Source of the DNA: Burkholderia anthina | GTDB lineage: Bacteria > Pseudomonadota > Gammaproteobacteria > Burkholderiales > Burkholderiaceae | Length of the DNA stretch: 64,000 nt | NCBI RefSeq assembly: GCF_902498995.1 | Contig: NZ_CABVLY010000019.1 | Coordinates: 108,748-172,747 of the forward strand | Direction: 5' to 3' | Position numbers and translations under genes: made by a program | The notes under the pieces: generated by a model | Seen by the model: only the letters and a program-made list of their open reading frames with translations | What the model was told of the DNA's origin: nothing | Database searches by the model: none | Shown here: one piece after another, positions 20,754-29,904 of the stretch | Layout of the letters: each line of letters begins with the position of its first letter | How positions within the stretch are numbered: position 1 is the first letter of the stretch

Positions 20754-21218
20754 ATGACAACCAAAGCAAAAGCCGGCGTGCTGCGCGCCGCAATTCTCAA
20801 TCCGCTCGCGGGCTGGAAGCACGAATTTCTGCCGATGCCGGAATGGGACGGTGAAACCGTTGCGGTGCGCGAGCCGCTGCTCGGCGATCGAGCGTTCTGG
20901 CTCGAGCCGCTTCGCCTGGCCGCCGGCGTCGAGGTGGACGACGACGAAGAAACGGCGCGCGCGAAGTACGGGAAGCTGAGCCCGGAAGTGCATCAGATGG
21001 CCTACGCACGCTTGTTCGTCCGTGTGCTGTTCACCGAGGCAGATACGGGCTGGAGTCGCGAGTTCGAGGACGGTGACGCCGAGGCGGTGGCCGCCGTGTA
21101 TGGCGTCGCACACGATCGCGTCGTCAGCAAGGCGATCGAACTCGGCAAGCTCGACGTCGACCCGGAGGCAGAAGGAAAAAAGCCTTCCGCCGAAATCCCG
21201 ATCTCCGACTCGAATTGA
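20754..21218 (+). CDS. tail assembly chaperone (lambda gpG-like)
   Basis: 154 aa from the ATG at 20754 (AAGGA upstream; an in-frame TTG lies at 20748). Starting MTTKAKAGVLRAAILNPLAG, with EPLLGDRAFWLEPLRLAAGV and MAYARLFVRVLFTEADTGWS, it resembles tail assembly chaperones encoded between tail tube and tape measure. A slippery A-AAA-AAG in frame at codons 142-143 allows a share of ribosomes to shift -1 into the next frame, making the G-T fusion. The unshifted product ends 36 bp after the slip site. Confidence 0.85.
   Translation: MTTKAKAGVLRAAILNPLAGWKHEFLPMPEWDGETVAVREPLLGDRAFWLEPLRLAAGVEVDDDEETARAKYGKLSPEVHQMAYARLFVRVLFTEADTGWSREFEDGDAEAVAAVYGVAHDRVVSKAIELGKLDVDPEAEGKKPSAEIPISDSN
21176..21182 (+). 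promoter_or_regulatory. programmed -1 ribosomal frameshift site (A_AAA_AAG)
   Basis: The zero-frame codons GGA AAA AAG (21174-21182) contain the heptamer A-AAA-AAG, the same efficient slippery sequence used in E. coli dnaX. The -1 frame is open from here through to the TAG at 21491-21493. A shift gives 143 residues of the G-like protein joined to 103 residues of the T-like frame, about 246 aa. Conserved G/GT frameshifting is the rule in long-tailed phages. Confidence 0.88.
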
Positions 21219-21493
21219 CGTTGGCGCTGCGGCTCGGCAAGACGCTTGCCGAACTGCGCGCGCAGATGTCGACGGCTGAGTTTGCGCTGTGGCAGGCGCT
21301 GGATGCGGAATCGCCGATCAGCGATGACCGGTACGACCTGCATGCCGCGATGGTCGCGTCGGCCGTGTTCCAGGCACAGGGTGCGAAGGTGAAAGTCGCC
21401 GACATGATGCCGAACTGGGGTGGCGATTCGGTAGACGTTGAGGAGGTCGCGGACGATCCGTTCTTCGCGGGCCTGATGAGATTGGTAGAGTAG
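21215..21493 (+). CDS. T-part of the G-T tail chaperone (expressed by -1 frameshift)
   Basis: The frame from 21182 to 21493 encodes the extension AFRRNPDLRLELTLALRLGK and then TLAELRAQMSTAEFALWQAL, FQAQGAKVKVADMMPNWGGD. A TTG at 21215 could serve as an internal start (92 aa) but lacks a good ribosome binding site, so fusion by frameshifting is the likely route. The T domain binds tail tube subunits and the G part coats the tape measure during tail assembly. The tape measure gene follows 13 bp later. Confidence 0.82.
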   Translation: MTLALRLGKTLAELRAQMSTAEFALWQALDAESPISDDRYDLHAAMVASAVFQAQGAKVKVADMMPNWGGDSVDVEEVADDPFFAGLMRLVE

Positions 21494-21506
21494 GCGGGAA
21501 ATAAAA

Positions 21507-24500
21507 ATGGCAACGAGTCTGCGCGAGTTGATCGTCAGCGTAACCGCGAATACCACGCAGTACGACCGGCGCCTGAGCCGGATGGGGTCGGAAACCGCCG
21601 GGTATTTTAATTCGGTCCGGGACGGAGGCCGGATCGCAGATGCGGCATTTGCGTCGAATGCTGCGAGCGTACAGGTGACGGTACGCGCAATCGAGGCCGC
21701 GCGTGGATCGATCCGAGGATATGCCGAGGCTGCAGCCGCGGCGTTCGGTGTGCACCAGCTCATCGAATACGCGGACGAGTGGACGAACCTGAGCAACCGC
21801 CTCAAGATCGTCACGCGCGACCAGACCGATTTCGCGATTGCGCAAAACGATGTGCTGCGCATCGCGCAGGCGACGCGTCAGCCGCTCGATGCGACGGCCG
21901 AGCTTTATCAACGTATCGCCAACAACACGGGCCATCTCGGCCTGTCGATCAAGCAAGTTGGCCCGCTGGTCGAGACGATCAGCAAGGCGGTAGCGCTCTC
22001 CGGCGTGTCGGCTGACACCGCGAAGATGGGTATCGTGCAGCTCGGCCAGGCGTTCGCTGCTGGCCAACTTCGCGGTCAGGATCTGAAAAGCGTCCTTGAG
22101 GAATTGCCCGGTGTCGCGGACGCGATCGCGCGCGGAATGGGCAAGGGGCCATCCGAGCTGAAGGCCCTTGCCGAGGATGGCAAGCTGACGGTCGAAAATC
22201 TGATCGATGCACTGGTTCGCGCCGGTCAGAGTACCGATGACTTGTTCACCAAGATGCAGGTGACCGTCGGGCAGGCGATGACTCGTCTTCAGACGGAAAT
22301 CGTCGCGTACATCGGAAAGACCGATCAAGCAACAGGAGCGAGCGCGAAGCTCGCGCAGGGAATCGAAGTTGTCGCTTCCCACTTCGACCAGATCGTAGCG
22401 ATCAGCGCGTCGCTTGTAGCCGGTCGGGTTGGGCTCTATTTCGCGATGACCGCGGCGGCCGCCGGCAAGTCGGCGATTGCATGGAATGCCGAGCGGCAGG
22501 CGTTGCTCGCGAAGGCGCAGGCGGAAAACGCGGCTGCGCTCGTCACGATTACGAAGGCGCAAAGTGATCGCGACGCTGCTGCGGCGAAGCTGCAGAGCGC
22601 GCAGGCGTCTGAGGTTGCGGCGGCGGCCGAACTGGCGGGCATGCGCGCGATGCGTGAAAGCCTCGCGATGCAATCTGCCCTGACGGCTGGTTCAATTCAG
22701 TACACGCAGGCGAAGCTCGCCGAGGCTCGCGCGATCGAGGCGAGCGCGGCTGCGCACGTCGCGGTCGCGCGAACGAATTTGGCGAATAGCCAGGAGATCG
22801 GCAGGCGAATCGCCGGCACGCCGTACGCGGCGGTGATCGCGCGCGAGACGGCGGCGGCGCAGCGCGAGTTGACGGGGGCAGAGGCATCGCTTGCGCTGGC
22901 GCAGCAGCGTCGCGTGGCGCTGGAGGCTGCGGCGACCAAGGGCACGGCCGACCAGACGCGTTATGCGGCAGCTCTTGCCGAGACCGAACGAGGGCTCGCT
23001 GTCGCCGAACGGCAGGTCGCGGCGGCGACTCAGGCCCGCGAGCGGGCCGAGCGCGCAGCGACGGCGGCGACAGCGGGCCTCGCTGCCGCGACCGAGCGCG
23101 CCGCGGTGGCGCAGACTACCGCCGCGCGCGCCGGCTCACTGATGCGCACGGTAGGTTCTGGATTGCTGTCGGCGATTGGCGGCCTGCCGGGCATCATCGC
23201 GACGGTCGGCACGGTGGCACTCGGTGCCGCCGTCAACTGGCTGGTATTCCGGGATCACGCGAGCAGTGCGACGTCAAGCCTGATCGACATGCAGGCTCCA
23301 CTCGATCAACTGATCGAGAAATATCGTCAGTTGACGACGCTGCAGCAGGAGACGGCGCGGCAGAGCGTCAAGCAGGCGCAGGCAGCGGCGAAGGACGACA
23401 TTGCGTCCGCTTACAGCAGCCTTGCGGCGCGGGCGTCGCAGAGCGTCATCGTTCCGGGGTTTGGCGATGGCGCGCCGATTATCACAGACGAAAACCAGGT
23501 AGCACTGGATCGATTCCTTGACGGTCTGAAACGGATCAAGTCGGAGAATCTCGGTGTCGACGAGAAGTCGCGTGAGCTTTCGCGGCTGGTCGGTGTGTTT
23601 GTCGACGCAACGAAGGGTGGCGACGACCTTCGGGCCGAACTGGTGCAGGCGGCGGCGTCGATCGATACGGCGGGCGCGGCGGCTGACAAGAGCACGCGCA
23701 CGCTTGCAGCAATGGACGCTGCAGCTCGCGGTGCGGCGGACGGTGTCAGGTTGCTCACGGAGGAAAACAATTTCTTCGCGGGCGGCATGGCGTCCGAGGC
23801 GTGGACCAAATATGTCGACAAGCTGAAAGAGGCATCCGATGTTATCGGCATGACCACGCAGCAGCGGGCCGAATACGAAGCGAAGACGAAGGGCGCGAAC
23901 GCAGCCGAGGCACGGCAGGCGGGTTTGATCGCCGGTCGCGCGGATGCATATAAATCGCTCGAGAAGGCGATCCAGGACAAGGATGTAAAAGCCGAGGCTG
24001 GCGCACGTCGGAATATCGACAACCTGACGCGCGAGCTTGCGCTGATGAATCAGCAGATGGTCGTCGCCGGCGCGTTGGCTGAATTCCAAGCTGATCTGGT
24101 CAGCAAGAAATTCGAGAAGTTCGGATTTAACGCCGATGCGGCGCGTGCGGCCGCCGCGGCTCGCGGCAAGCAGGCGTTCGACGACACGGTATCGGAGTCG
24201 GCGGCTCAGGTCGCGCGCATCGGCGTGAATGCCCCTGGGCTCGGGCACAAGACTCGGTCGGGAGGATCCCGGGCGGATCCGGAAAGCCAGCGATTGATCG
24301 GCAACATCGAGCAACGGATCGCGCAGCTGCGTGTCGAGGCAGTCGCGACAGACAAGCTCACGCAGTCTGAGAAGGATCGGATCGGCTTCGACCAGAAGCT
24401 GACCGATCTGCTCGGCAAGCGTACGAAGCTGTCCGACGGCGACAAGAGCTTGGTTCGTGATCAGGCGTCGATCCGGGCTGCATACGACAGGGCGGTGCAG

Positions 24501-25610
24501 CTCGAAAAGGAGGTCAGATATCACGACGCGATCAACAAGCTGAAAGAGCGCAGCGCGCAAATCGACGCCGAGCTTGCCGACTACGCGTCGGAACGTCAGC
24601 GCGACGTCGAGCGCGAGCTCGCCGCGATGTCGATGGGCGACAACGCGCGCGAGCTCAATCAGGCAACGAATCGTGTAGGGGACGAATTTCGGCGCAGGCG
24701 CGACGATTTCACGAAGGGCGCGCGGAAGGACGGCACGCTCGGGTCGCCGGAGTACCAGGCGGAAATCGAGCGCATCAACCGTGCCGAGGCCGAGCAGGTT
24801 GAGCGTGAGCGCGGCTATCTGGATCAGCGACTCGCGTTGCAGCGTGATTGGCGCGTCGGTGCGAGCCGGGCGGTAGCGCTCTATCAAGAATCTGCGGAGA
24901 ACGCTGCCGGCCGCGCCGAGGAAGCCTTTACCAGTTCGTTCCGCAGCCTTGAGGATGCAGTCGCGTCGTTTGCGTCGACCGGCAAGCTGGATTTCCGCGG
25001 GCTCGTCGACAGCATGATCGCCGACCTTGCGCGGTTTGCCGCTCGCGCTGCACTCGCGCCAGTGTTCGGCTGGCTCGGGAATGCGATCGGCCTGGGTGCG
25101 TCCGGGGCATCCGGGTTCAGTTCGTCATCGCTGCTCGGCGGTTTGGCCGGTGGTCTGAGCAACGCGGTCTCGGGCGGTGGTGGCAATACATACGGCTTCC
25201 ACCTGGCAACCGGCGGTCGCGTGACGGGGCCGGGTACGTCGACGAGCGACAGCATTCCTGCGTGGCTTTCGAACGATGAATTCGTGGTGCGTGCTGCTGC
25301 CGTACGAAAACCCGGTGTGCTCCGGTTGCTGGAAGCGATCAACAGCGGGCGTGACGTCGGATTTCCGAAGTTTGCGAGCGGCGGTTTGGTTGGTGGTGGC
25401 CGGGCTGGCGATGGCGGATCGTTCGGGAGTCAGGATGGGGGCGTCATGCTGAATATCCCAGTCACGATCGAAGGCGGATCGGGGGATCCGTCGCAAATGA
25501 TGGCGAGCGCTGAATTCGTGAAGAAGCTCAAACAGATGATGCAGGCGCTCATCGCGACGGAAAGCCGGCAAGGCGGGTCGCTATGGAAACTCAAGAACGG
25601 GATGGCGTAA
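21507..25610 (+). CDS. tape measure protein
   Basis: 1367 aa. The N-terminal tape-measure domain (TSLRELIVSVTANTTQYDRR, YADEWTNLSNRLKIVT, ATRQPLDATAELYQRIANNT, GQAFAAGQLRGQDLKSVLEE at about 180-200) is followed by long Ala-rich coiled coils (about 315-540), a hydrophobic stretch near 545-580 (LLSAIGGLPGIIATVGTVAL), more helices, and a C-terminal lambda gpH-type region (GRVTGPGTSTSDSIPAWLSN, EFVVRAAAVRKPGVLRLLEA). Its length sets the tail length; at roughly 1.5 angstrom per residue this predicts a tail near 200 nm. The stop overlaps the M-like gene start (TAATG). Confidence 0.93.
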   Translation: MATSLRELIVSVTANTTQYDRRLSRMGSETAGYFNSVRDGGRIADAAFASNAASVQVTVRAIEAARGSIRGYAEAAAAAFGVHQLIEYADEWTNLSNRLKIVTRDQTDFAIAQNDVLRIAQATRQPLDATAELYQRIANNTGHLGLSIKQVGPLVETISKAVALSGVSADTAKMGIVQLGQAFAAGQLRGQDLKSVLEELPGVADAIARGMGKGPSELKALAEDGKLTVENLIDALVRAGQSTDDLFTKMQVTVGQAMTRLQTEIVAYIGKTDQATGASAKLAQGIEVVASHFDQIVAISASLVAGRVGLYFAMTAAAAGKSAIAWNAERQALLAKAQAENAAALVTITKAQSDRDAAAAKLQSAQASEVAAAAELAGMRAMRESLAMQSALTAGSIQYTQAKLAEARAIEASAAAHVAVARTNLANSQEIGRRIAGTPYAAVIARETAAAQRELTGAEASLALAQQRRVALEAAATKGTADQTRYAAALAETERGLAVAERQVAAATQARERAERAATAATAGLAAATERAAVAQTTAARAGSLMRTVGSGLLSAIGGLPGIIATVGTVALGAAVNWLVFRDHASSATSSLIDMQAPLDQLIEKYRQLTTLQQETARQSVKQAQAAAKDDIASAYSSLAARASQSVIVPGFGDGAPIITDENQVALDRFLDGLKRIKSENLGVDEKSRELSRLVGVFVDATKGGDDLRAELVQAAASIDTAGAAADKSTRTLAAMDAAARGAADGVRLLTEENNFFAGGMASEAWTKYVDKLKEASDVIGMTTQQRAEYEAKTKGANAAEARQAGLIAGRADAYKSLEKAIQDKDVKAEAGARRNIDNLTRELALMNQQMVVAGALAEFQADLVSKKFEKFGFNADAARAAAAARGKQAFDDTVSESAAQVARIGVNAPGLGHKTRSGGSRADPESQRLIGNIEQRIAQLRVEAVATDKLTQSEKDRIGFDQKLTDLLGKRTKLSDGDKSLVRDQASIRAAYDRAVQLEKEVRYHDAINKLKERSAQIDAELADYASERQRDVERELAAMSMGDNARELNQATNRVGDEFRRRRDDFTKGARKDGTLGSPEYQAEIERINRAEAEQVERERGYLDQRLALQRDWRVGASRAVALYQESAENAAGRAEEAFTSSFRSLEDAVASFASTGKLDFRGLVDSMIADLARFAARAALAPVFGWLGNAIGLGASGASGFSSSSLLGGLAGGLSNAVSGGGGNTYGFHLATGGRVTGPGTSTSDSIPAWLSNDEFVVRAAAVRKPGVLRLLEAINSGRDVGFPKFASGGLVGGGRAGDGGSFGSQDGGVMLNIPVTIEGGSGDPSQMMASAEFVKKLKQMMQALIATESRQGGSLWKLKNGMA

Positions 25611-25948
25611 TGACCGACACGTTTAACTGGTCACCGACGGTGGAAGGGTTTGGCGGTGATGCAACGCTGAAGGTTGCCAAAGCGTCATTCGGCGACGGTT
25701 ATACGCAGCGCTCGGCCGATGGGCTGAACAACCGGAAGTCGACGTACAACCTTCGGTTCGTGGGGAATGCCGACAAGATTTCCGCAATTCTCGCTTTCCT
25801 CGACGGTCATGCCGGAGCGGCGTCGTTCTTCTGGACGCCACCGCTTCGATCACAGGGCCGATTCGTTTGCGAGAAATACACGGAGCCGGTGAAGAACGGC
25901 CACTTTTACACGATCACCGCTCAGTTTGAGCAGACTTTCGCACCATAG
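25610..25948 (+). CDS. minor tail protein M-like (distal tail)
   Basis: 112 aa from the ATG at 25610, overlapping the tape measure stop. MTDTFNWSPTVEGFGGDATL, VAKASFGDGYTQRSADGLNN and GAASFFWTPPLRSQGRFVCE are typical of the lambda gpM family (FGDGYxQR motif), which forms the distal tail ring to which the L-K-I-J tip complex attaches. Confidence 0.9.
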   Translation: MTDTFNWSPTVEGFGGDATLKVAKASFGDGYTQRSADGLNNRKSTYNLRFVGNADKISAILAFLDGHAGAASFFWTPPLRSQGRFVCEKYTEPVKNGHFYTITAQFEQTFAP

Positions 25949-25956
25949 GGCTTGGC

Positions 25957-27174
25957 ATGGCAGCACTTCAAAAAGCAAATCTCGGAACGGTGCCGGCCGG
26001 TGCCGGCGGCGATGATCAGCGCACAGCGAACACGAAGTTCAACGCAAATGTCGATGTTCTGAGCGCACAGGCGGCGCTTACGACTGCGGGTTCGATTTCG
26101 GCTTCGCAAGCTCTGACGGCGGCCCATATCGGGAAGCGTATCGGTGTCAACATCACAGGTGGCGGCACGATCAACCTGCCGCCCGCATCTACATGCCCGG
26201 CGGACGGCGTGATGCTCATTCGCAACGTGAGCGGCGGGGTGCTCACGCTCGCGGTGGCCGTAGGCTCTGGCGATTCTCTGGCGCTTGCTCGACTCAATTC
26301 GGGCGAGAGCGTGCTGTTAGACACTGACGGGGTGAAGTCGTGGCGAATTCTCATGCGGGGCCGATCGTACACCCCGGACGAAACCGTCGTCGGCAATCAG
26401 TCCGTTGGTGGTAGTGCGTCGATCGGCACGGACGCGAGCATTGGGCGAAACGTGACCGTCGGCGGAAAGGTCGCCGTGACTGGTGAGGTTCAAACGACGT
26501 CGACAAACTCCTTCCGCATGGCGAATGGAGACGTCGGGACGTTCTGGCGGAAAGACAGCACCGCGCTCTACCTGATGCGGACAGCCGTCGGCGATCAGTT
26601 CGGGAACTGGGATCCTCCGCGTCCGTTCATCTACAGCCTGAAGGACGACAAGGTGACGATCGACGGAACGGGGGCGGGCTGCTCGATCGGCTCGCGTCCG
26701 ACCTTCGCGGGGAAAACACCGTGGGACAACGGAAATCTGGCGAGTCCATGGCATGCCGGGAATATGACCCGGCCGGCCGTGTTCAGTGCCAACGGCGGAA
26801 CGGAAACGGACCTCAACCCGAATGCCTTTGAAACCCGTCTATCGGTAGACGTTGTAGTCGGTGCGGGCGGGACCATCATGGCGACTGCAACAGCCGCGCT
26901 GAATCTAGCGGCTGGTGTCGGGGGGGCGACGGACGTGATGATGCGGTTCCGTATCGCGGACGGCGCGACCGTTGTGTTCGACGGGCAGGACGACGTTTCG
27001 ACCGTCGCGGCGGTGGATGCGGGCTTGGGCGGACGCGAAAAACTTGTGGCTACTCTCGCTAAGGACGGGCTGACGCCGGGCAAGAAGTACACGCTGCAGC
27101 TCTTGCTTATGAAGAATCGGCCGGTTGGGCCGCTCTATCCGCGGTGTATGAGGATCGCGGGGATTACATCGTGA
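25957..27174 (+). CDS. fibre-like protein inserted between M and L
   Basis: 405 aa. The N-terminus (MAALQKANLGTVPAGAGGDD) resembles phage fibre or upper-baseplate fibre proteins. The middle has short beta repeats typical of fibre shafts (VGGSASIGTDASIGRNVTVG), a bacteriophage-fibre-style domain (FRMANGDVGTFWRKDSTALY), then a C-terminal jelly-roll-like domain (LSVDVVVGAGGTIMATATAA). In lambda there is no gene between M and L, so this is an extra, probably trimeric, host-contact protein. The stop overlaps the next start (GTGA). No chaperone or enzyme motif was recognised. Confidence 0.65.
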   Translation: MAALQKANLGTVPAGAGGDDQRTANTKFNANVDVLSAQAALTTAGSISASQALTAAHIGKRIGVNITGGGTINLPPASTCPADGVMLIRNVSGGVLTLAVAVGSGDSLALARLNSGESVLLDTDGVKSWRILMRGRSYTPDETVVGNQSVGGSASIGTDASIGRNVTVGGKVAVTGEVQTTSTNSFRMANGDVGTFWRKDSTALYLMRTAVGDQFGNWDPPRPFIYSLKDDKVTIDGTGAGCSIGSRPTFAGKTPWDNGNLASPWHAGNMTRPAVFSANGGTETDLNPNAFETRLSVDVVVGAGGTIMATATAALNLAAGVGGATDVMMRFRIADGATVVFDGQDDVSTVAAVDAGLGGREKLVATLAKDGLTPGKKYTLQLLLMKNRPVGPLYPRCMRIAGITS

Positions 27175-28691
27175 CGATCACAGCAGATATTCAGTCGCTC
27201 GAGCCAGGCCATCGACTCAGCTTTCTCGAGGTGAACTGCTCGGAAATCGGGGGTGACGTTCTTCGATTCCATGGTCATTTGCAATCCGCGTCGATCATTT
27301 GGCAGGGGCTTGAATACAAGGCATGGCCTATTCAGTTGGCCGGTTTTGAGCGAACGTCGGACGCACGGCAGCCGTCGCCGACGCTGACGGTCGGCGACAT
27401 CAACGGCACGATCACGGCGCTGTGTATAGCGCTCGATGATCTGGTCGGCGCGAAGGTGTTCCGGCGGCGCACGCTGGCGAAGTACCTGGATGCGATCAAC
27501 TTCCCTGTCGATCAGGTGGCATCGAATCAGCGGTTCGCGACTGGCGACGGCGCAACACAAGCGTACCAGCTCGTCGGACCGGATAGCTTGCCGGTCGTGC
27601 GCGATGTGAACGTGAGTGCGATTCGTCGAAGCGACTGGCAGGGTGACCGGTTGCTTTATCCGACGCCGAGAACGAACCAGTTCATCAACTCGCAGAATTT
27701 CTCGGCGTCGGGCTGGCAGCGTTCGCTGTTGAGCGTGTCGAGTGATCCCAGCATGGCGTCGCCGAATCCCGACGATGCGGGCGGCGTCCAGCGGTTGATT
27801 CCGTCGACAGCGAGCGGCGCGCACTACCTCGATCAGCACGCCACTTACGACGCAGGGCGGAAGGCTACTCGATACGGCTTCTTCAAAGCGGGTTCGCTCA
27901 ATCTGATCGAATTGCGCGTCTACGGCACGCCGACGAATTCCTACTCTGGAATTCTGGTTGACCTTAAAACGGGGCAATACAAGACGATCGGTAACGGGAC
28001 GTACGAGCGAACGTACTGGGTCACTGGCCTGCGCGATGGATGGTGGGAAATCGGGCAGACGGTCGCATTTCCCGCTGACACCGGGACGGATCACATTTTC
28101 CGGGCGATCGTTTGGACCGGGACGCTCGATGCCCCGACGCAGATGTATGCGGGCGACGGCGTCGGCTACCTGTACCACTGGGCGCAACACTGCGAGCTTG
28201 GTGACGTTGCGGGGGCATACATTCCGACGGCGGGCGCGGCGAAGGCTGTAACGGACTATGCGCTGGCATCGGATGGGGTCGTGCAGTTTGCGTCAGCACC
28301 GGCAAGGTCTTCGGCGCTCACGTGGTCAGGGTCCGGTGTCGCAGGCAATAACCCGACTGCTGACCCGAATGAGAAGTGGCCCGACGAACAGTGGCGAATC
28401 GAACAGAAAAGCGACGAGCAGCCTGGCGTACAGGTCGAGTTCACGCTGTCGTCGCCGCTCGACTTTGGTGGACAACAGGTGCCGGCAAGACAGATGGTCG
28501 GCATGTGTCAGGCGCGCTATCGCGGCCCCGAATGTGGATACACCGCAATGGTGTTTTTCGACAAGAACGATAAGCCAGTGAGCGATCCAGCTTTGGATCG
28601 TTGCAGTCAGAAAATCAGCGGTTGCGAATGCCGATTTGGCGTCAATAACCCGCTGCCGTGGGGCGGCTTTTTGTGCGACACGCTGTCCTGA
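27171..28691 (+). CDS. minor tail protein L-like with a large inserted module
   Basis: 506 aa from the GTG at 27171. Residues 1-150 (ADIQSLEPGHRLSFLEVNCS, IWQGLEYKAWPIQLAGFERT, KVFRRRTLAKYLDAINFP) and the C-terminus with Cys pairs (RQMVGMCQARYRGPECGYTA, CSQKISGCECRFG) are lambda gpL, which binds an iron-sulfur cluster in lambda. Lambda gpL has about 232 aa; here roughly 250 extra residues are inserted (about 160-410: TNQFINSQNFSASGWQR to GAYIPTAGAAKAVTDYAL). The insert is homologous to two modules in the J-like protein and looks like a carbohydrate-binding beta sandwich. Confidence 0.87.
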   Translation: MTITADIQSLEPGHRLSFLEVNCSEIGGDVLRFHGHLQSASIIWQGLEYKAWPIQLAGFERTSDARQPSPTLTVGDINGTITALCIALDDLVGAKVFRRRTLAKYLDAINFPVDQVASNQRFATGDGATQAYQLVGPDSLPVVRDVNVSAIRRSDWQGDRLLYPTPRTNQFINSQNFSASGWQRSLLSVSSDPSMASPNPDDAGGVQRLIPSTASGAHYLDQHATYDAGRKATRYGFFKAGSLNLIELRVYGTPTNSYSGILVDLKTGQYKTIGNGTYERTYWVTGLRDGWWEIGQTVAFPADTGTDHIFRAIVWTGTLDAPTQMYAGDGVGYLYHWAQHCELGDVAGAYIPTAGAAKAVTDYALASDGVVQFASAPARSSALTWSGSGVAGNNPTADPNEKWPDEQWRIEQKSDEQPGVQVEFTLSSPLDFGGQQVPARQMVGMCQARYRGPECGYTAMVFFDKNDKPVSDPALDRCSQKISGCECRFGVNNPLPWGGFLCDTLS

Positions 28692-28732
28692 CGGCGCGAT
28701 CATGGAAGAACGCAAATCATTATGGTGGTGCC

Positions 28733-29062
28733 ATGAAGTGGATGAATGAGCGACCGATGGTTGAAGGGTTCTACTGGATCGCTGAAGCTGGGCGTGCGCC
28801 GGAACCAGTTGAAGTTGCGAACAAGTCATGGGGCCCGTGCGCGCAGTACATTGGCGACGAGTGCAGCCATGACATTTCCGAGGCGTGGGCCGACAACGTG
28901 CGTTGGTGCGGTCCGATTGCCGCGCCGAGCGACGATCCGGCGAAGATGGGCCGCGAGGCGCTGACAGCCGAGCAGATCGCGCTCGTGCTCGAAATTTGGG
29001 AGCAACACCCAGGCGCTGAGTTTGCCGACCAACTCCGCGCCATGCTGGGCACCCGCGCGTAG
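28733..29062 (+). CDS. small accessory protein between L and K (109 aa), unknown
   Basis: 109 aa from the ATG at 28733, starting MKWMNERPMVEGFYWIAEAG, with three Cys (PCAQYIGDECSH and VRWCGPIA) and a helical end (TAEQIALVLEIWEQHPGAEF). It breaks the usual L-K-I-J order and is followed by two terminators in tandem, the layout of a moron (cargo gene with its own control). A weak -10-like CATTAT lies about 10 bases upstream. The WW/Trp-rich start resembles the small gene at 41323. No function is known. Confidence 0.6.
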   Translation: MKWMNERPMVEGFYWIAEAGRAPEPVEVANKSWGPCAQYIGDECSHDISEAWADNVRWCGPIAAPSDDPAKMGREALTAEQIALVLEIWEQHPGAEFADQLRAMLGTRA

Positions 29063-29084
29063 GCGCACCGAAGAGAACCCCTCG

Positions 29085-29109
29085 AACCCCGCCAAGTGCG
29101 GGGTTTTTT
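29085..29109 (+). terminator. first of two tandem terminators after the accessory gene
   Basis: Stem AACCCCGC/GCGGGGTT (29085-29092 and 29098-29105), loop CAAGT, T-run 29104-29109. It lies 22 bases after the stop of the 109-aa gene. Confidence 0.85.
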
Positions 29110-29129
29110 ATTTCCCGCTCACTTATAGG

Positions 29130-29151
29130 ACCCGCTTCGGCGGGTTTTTTT
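29130..29151 (+). terminator. second tandem terminator, touching the K-like start codon
   Basis: Stem ACCCGC/GCGGGT with a TTCG tetraloop (29130-29145) and seven T residues (29145-29151). The ATG of the K-like gene begins at the next base, so no ribosome binding site lies between terminator and gene. Confidence 0.85.
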
Positions 29152-29904
29152 ATGGACGAACGAATCAAGCAAGCGATCGCGCAGCACGCGATTGCGGAGT
29201 ACCCGCGCGAGTGCTGCGGCCTGATCGTCAGGGGCGAGACGGCAGACGGGTATGTGCCTTGCCAGAACGTCGCGAAGTCGCCGGCCGAGCAATTTGTGCT
29301 CGCACCCGAAGACTATGCGGCGGCCGAAGACGTCGGCGAGATTGTCGCGATTGTGCACTCGCACCCGAACGCGACAGCCCAGCCGAGCATGGGAGATCTC
29401 GCGATGTGTGAAGTCGCAGGCATCGCATCGTGGGTGATCGTCTCGCTCGGTGTGCAGGCCGACGGGACGATCGGAGTCGACGACTGGTGCGAGTTCGCGC
29501 CGAGCGGCTACGTCGCGCCGCTGTACGGCCGCGAGTACGTGCATGGCGTACTCGACTGCTATGCGCTGGTGCGGGACTGGTATCTCGCCGAGCGCGGGAC
29601 CGTGCTCCCGGACTTCGAGCGCAAGGATGGCTGGTGGGACGACGGCTACTCGAATCTGTACATCGCGCACTACCAGGACGCGGGATTTCTCGACGTAGGC
29701 CGTGACGCCGTGCTCGAGCCGGGCGACGTGCTTCTGATGCAGGTGCGGAGCAAAAACGGCGTGCCGAACCATTCGGGCGTGTATCTCGGCGACGGCATGT
29801 TCGCGCATCACATGTATGGGCGACTGTCCTGTCGCGCGGTGTGGGGCTCGATGTGGCGCGACTCCTGCACGACGGTCCTCCGGTATGTCGGAGGTGCGCG
29901 ATGA
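29152..29904 (+). CDS. tail tip peptidase K-like (JAMM metallopeptidase + NlpC/P60)
   Basis: 250 aa. N-terminal MPN/JAMM domain: Glu20, then HSHP (69-72) and Ser79/Asp82 in AQPSMGDLAMC, the zinc site HxH-x7-S-x2-D. C-terminal NlpC/P60 domain: catalytic Cys136 in LDCYALVRDWY and His207 in NHSGVYLGDGMFAHH. This is the lambda gpK arrangement; it helps assemble the tail tip and may cut peptidoglycan peptides during DNA entry. The ATG sits right after a terminator T-run with no ribosome binding site except purines inside the stem. Confidence 0.92.
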   Translation: MDERIKQAIAQHAIAEYPRECCGLIVRGETADGYVPCQNVAKSPAEQFVLAPEDYAAAEDVGEIVAIVHSHPNATAQPSMGDLAMCEVAGIASWVIVSLGVQADGTIGVDDWCEFAPSGYVAPLYGREYVHGVLDCYALVRDWYLAERGTVLPDFERKDGWWDDGYSNLYIAHYQDAGFLDVGRDAVLEPGDVLLMQVRSKNGVPNHSGVYLGDGMFAHHMYGRLSCRAVWGSMWRDSCTTVLRYVGGAR

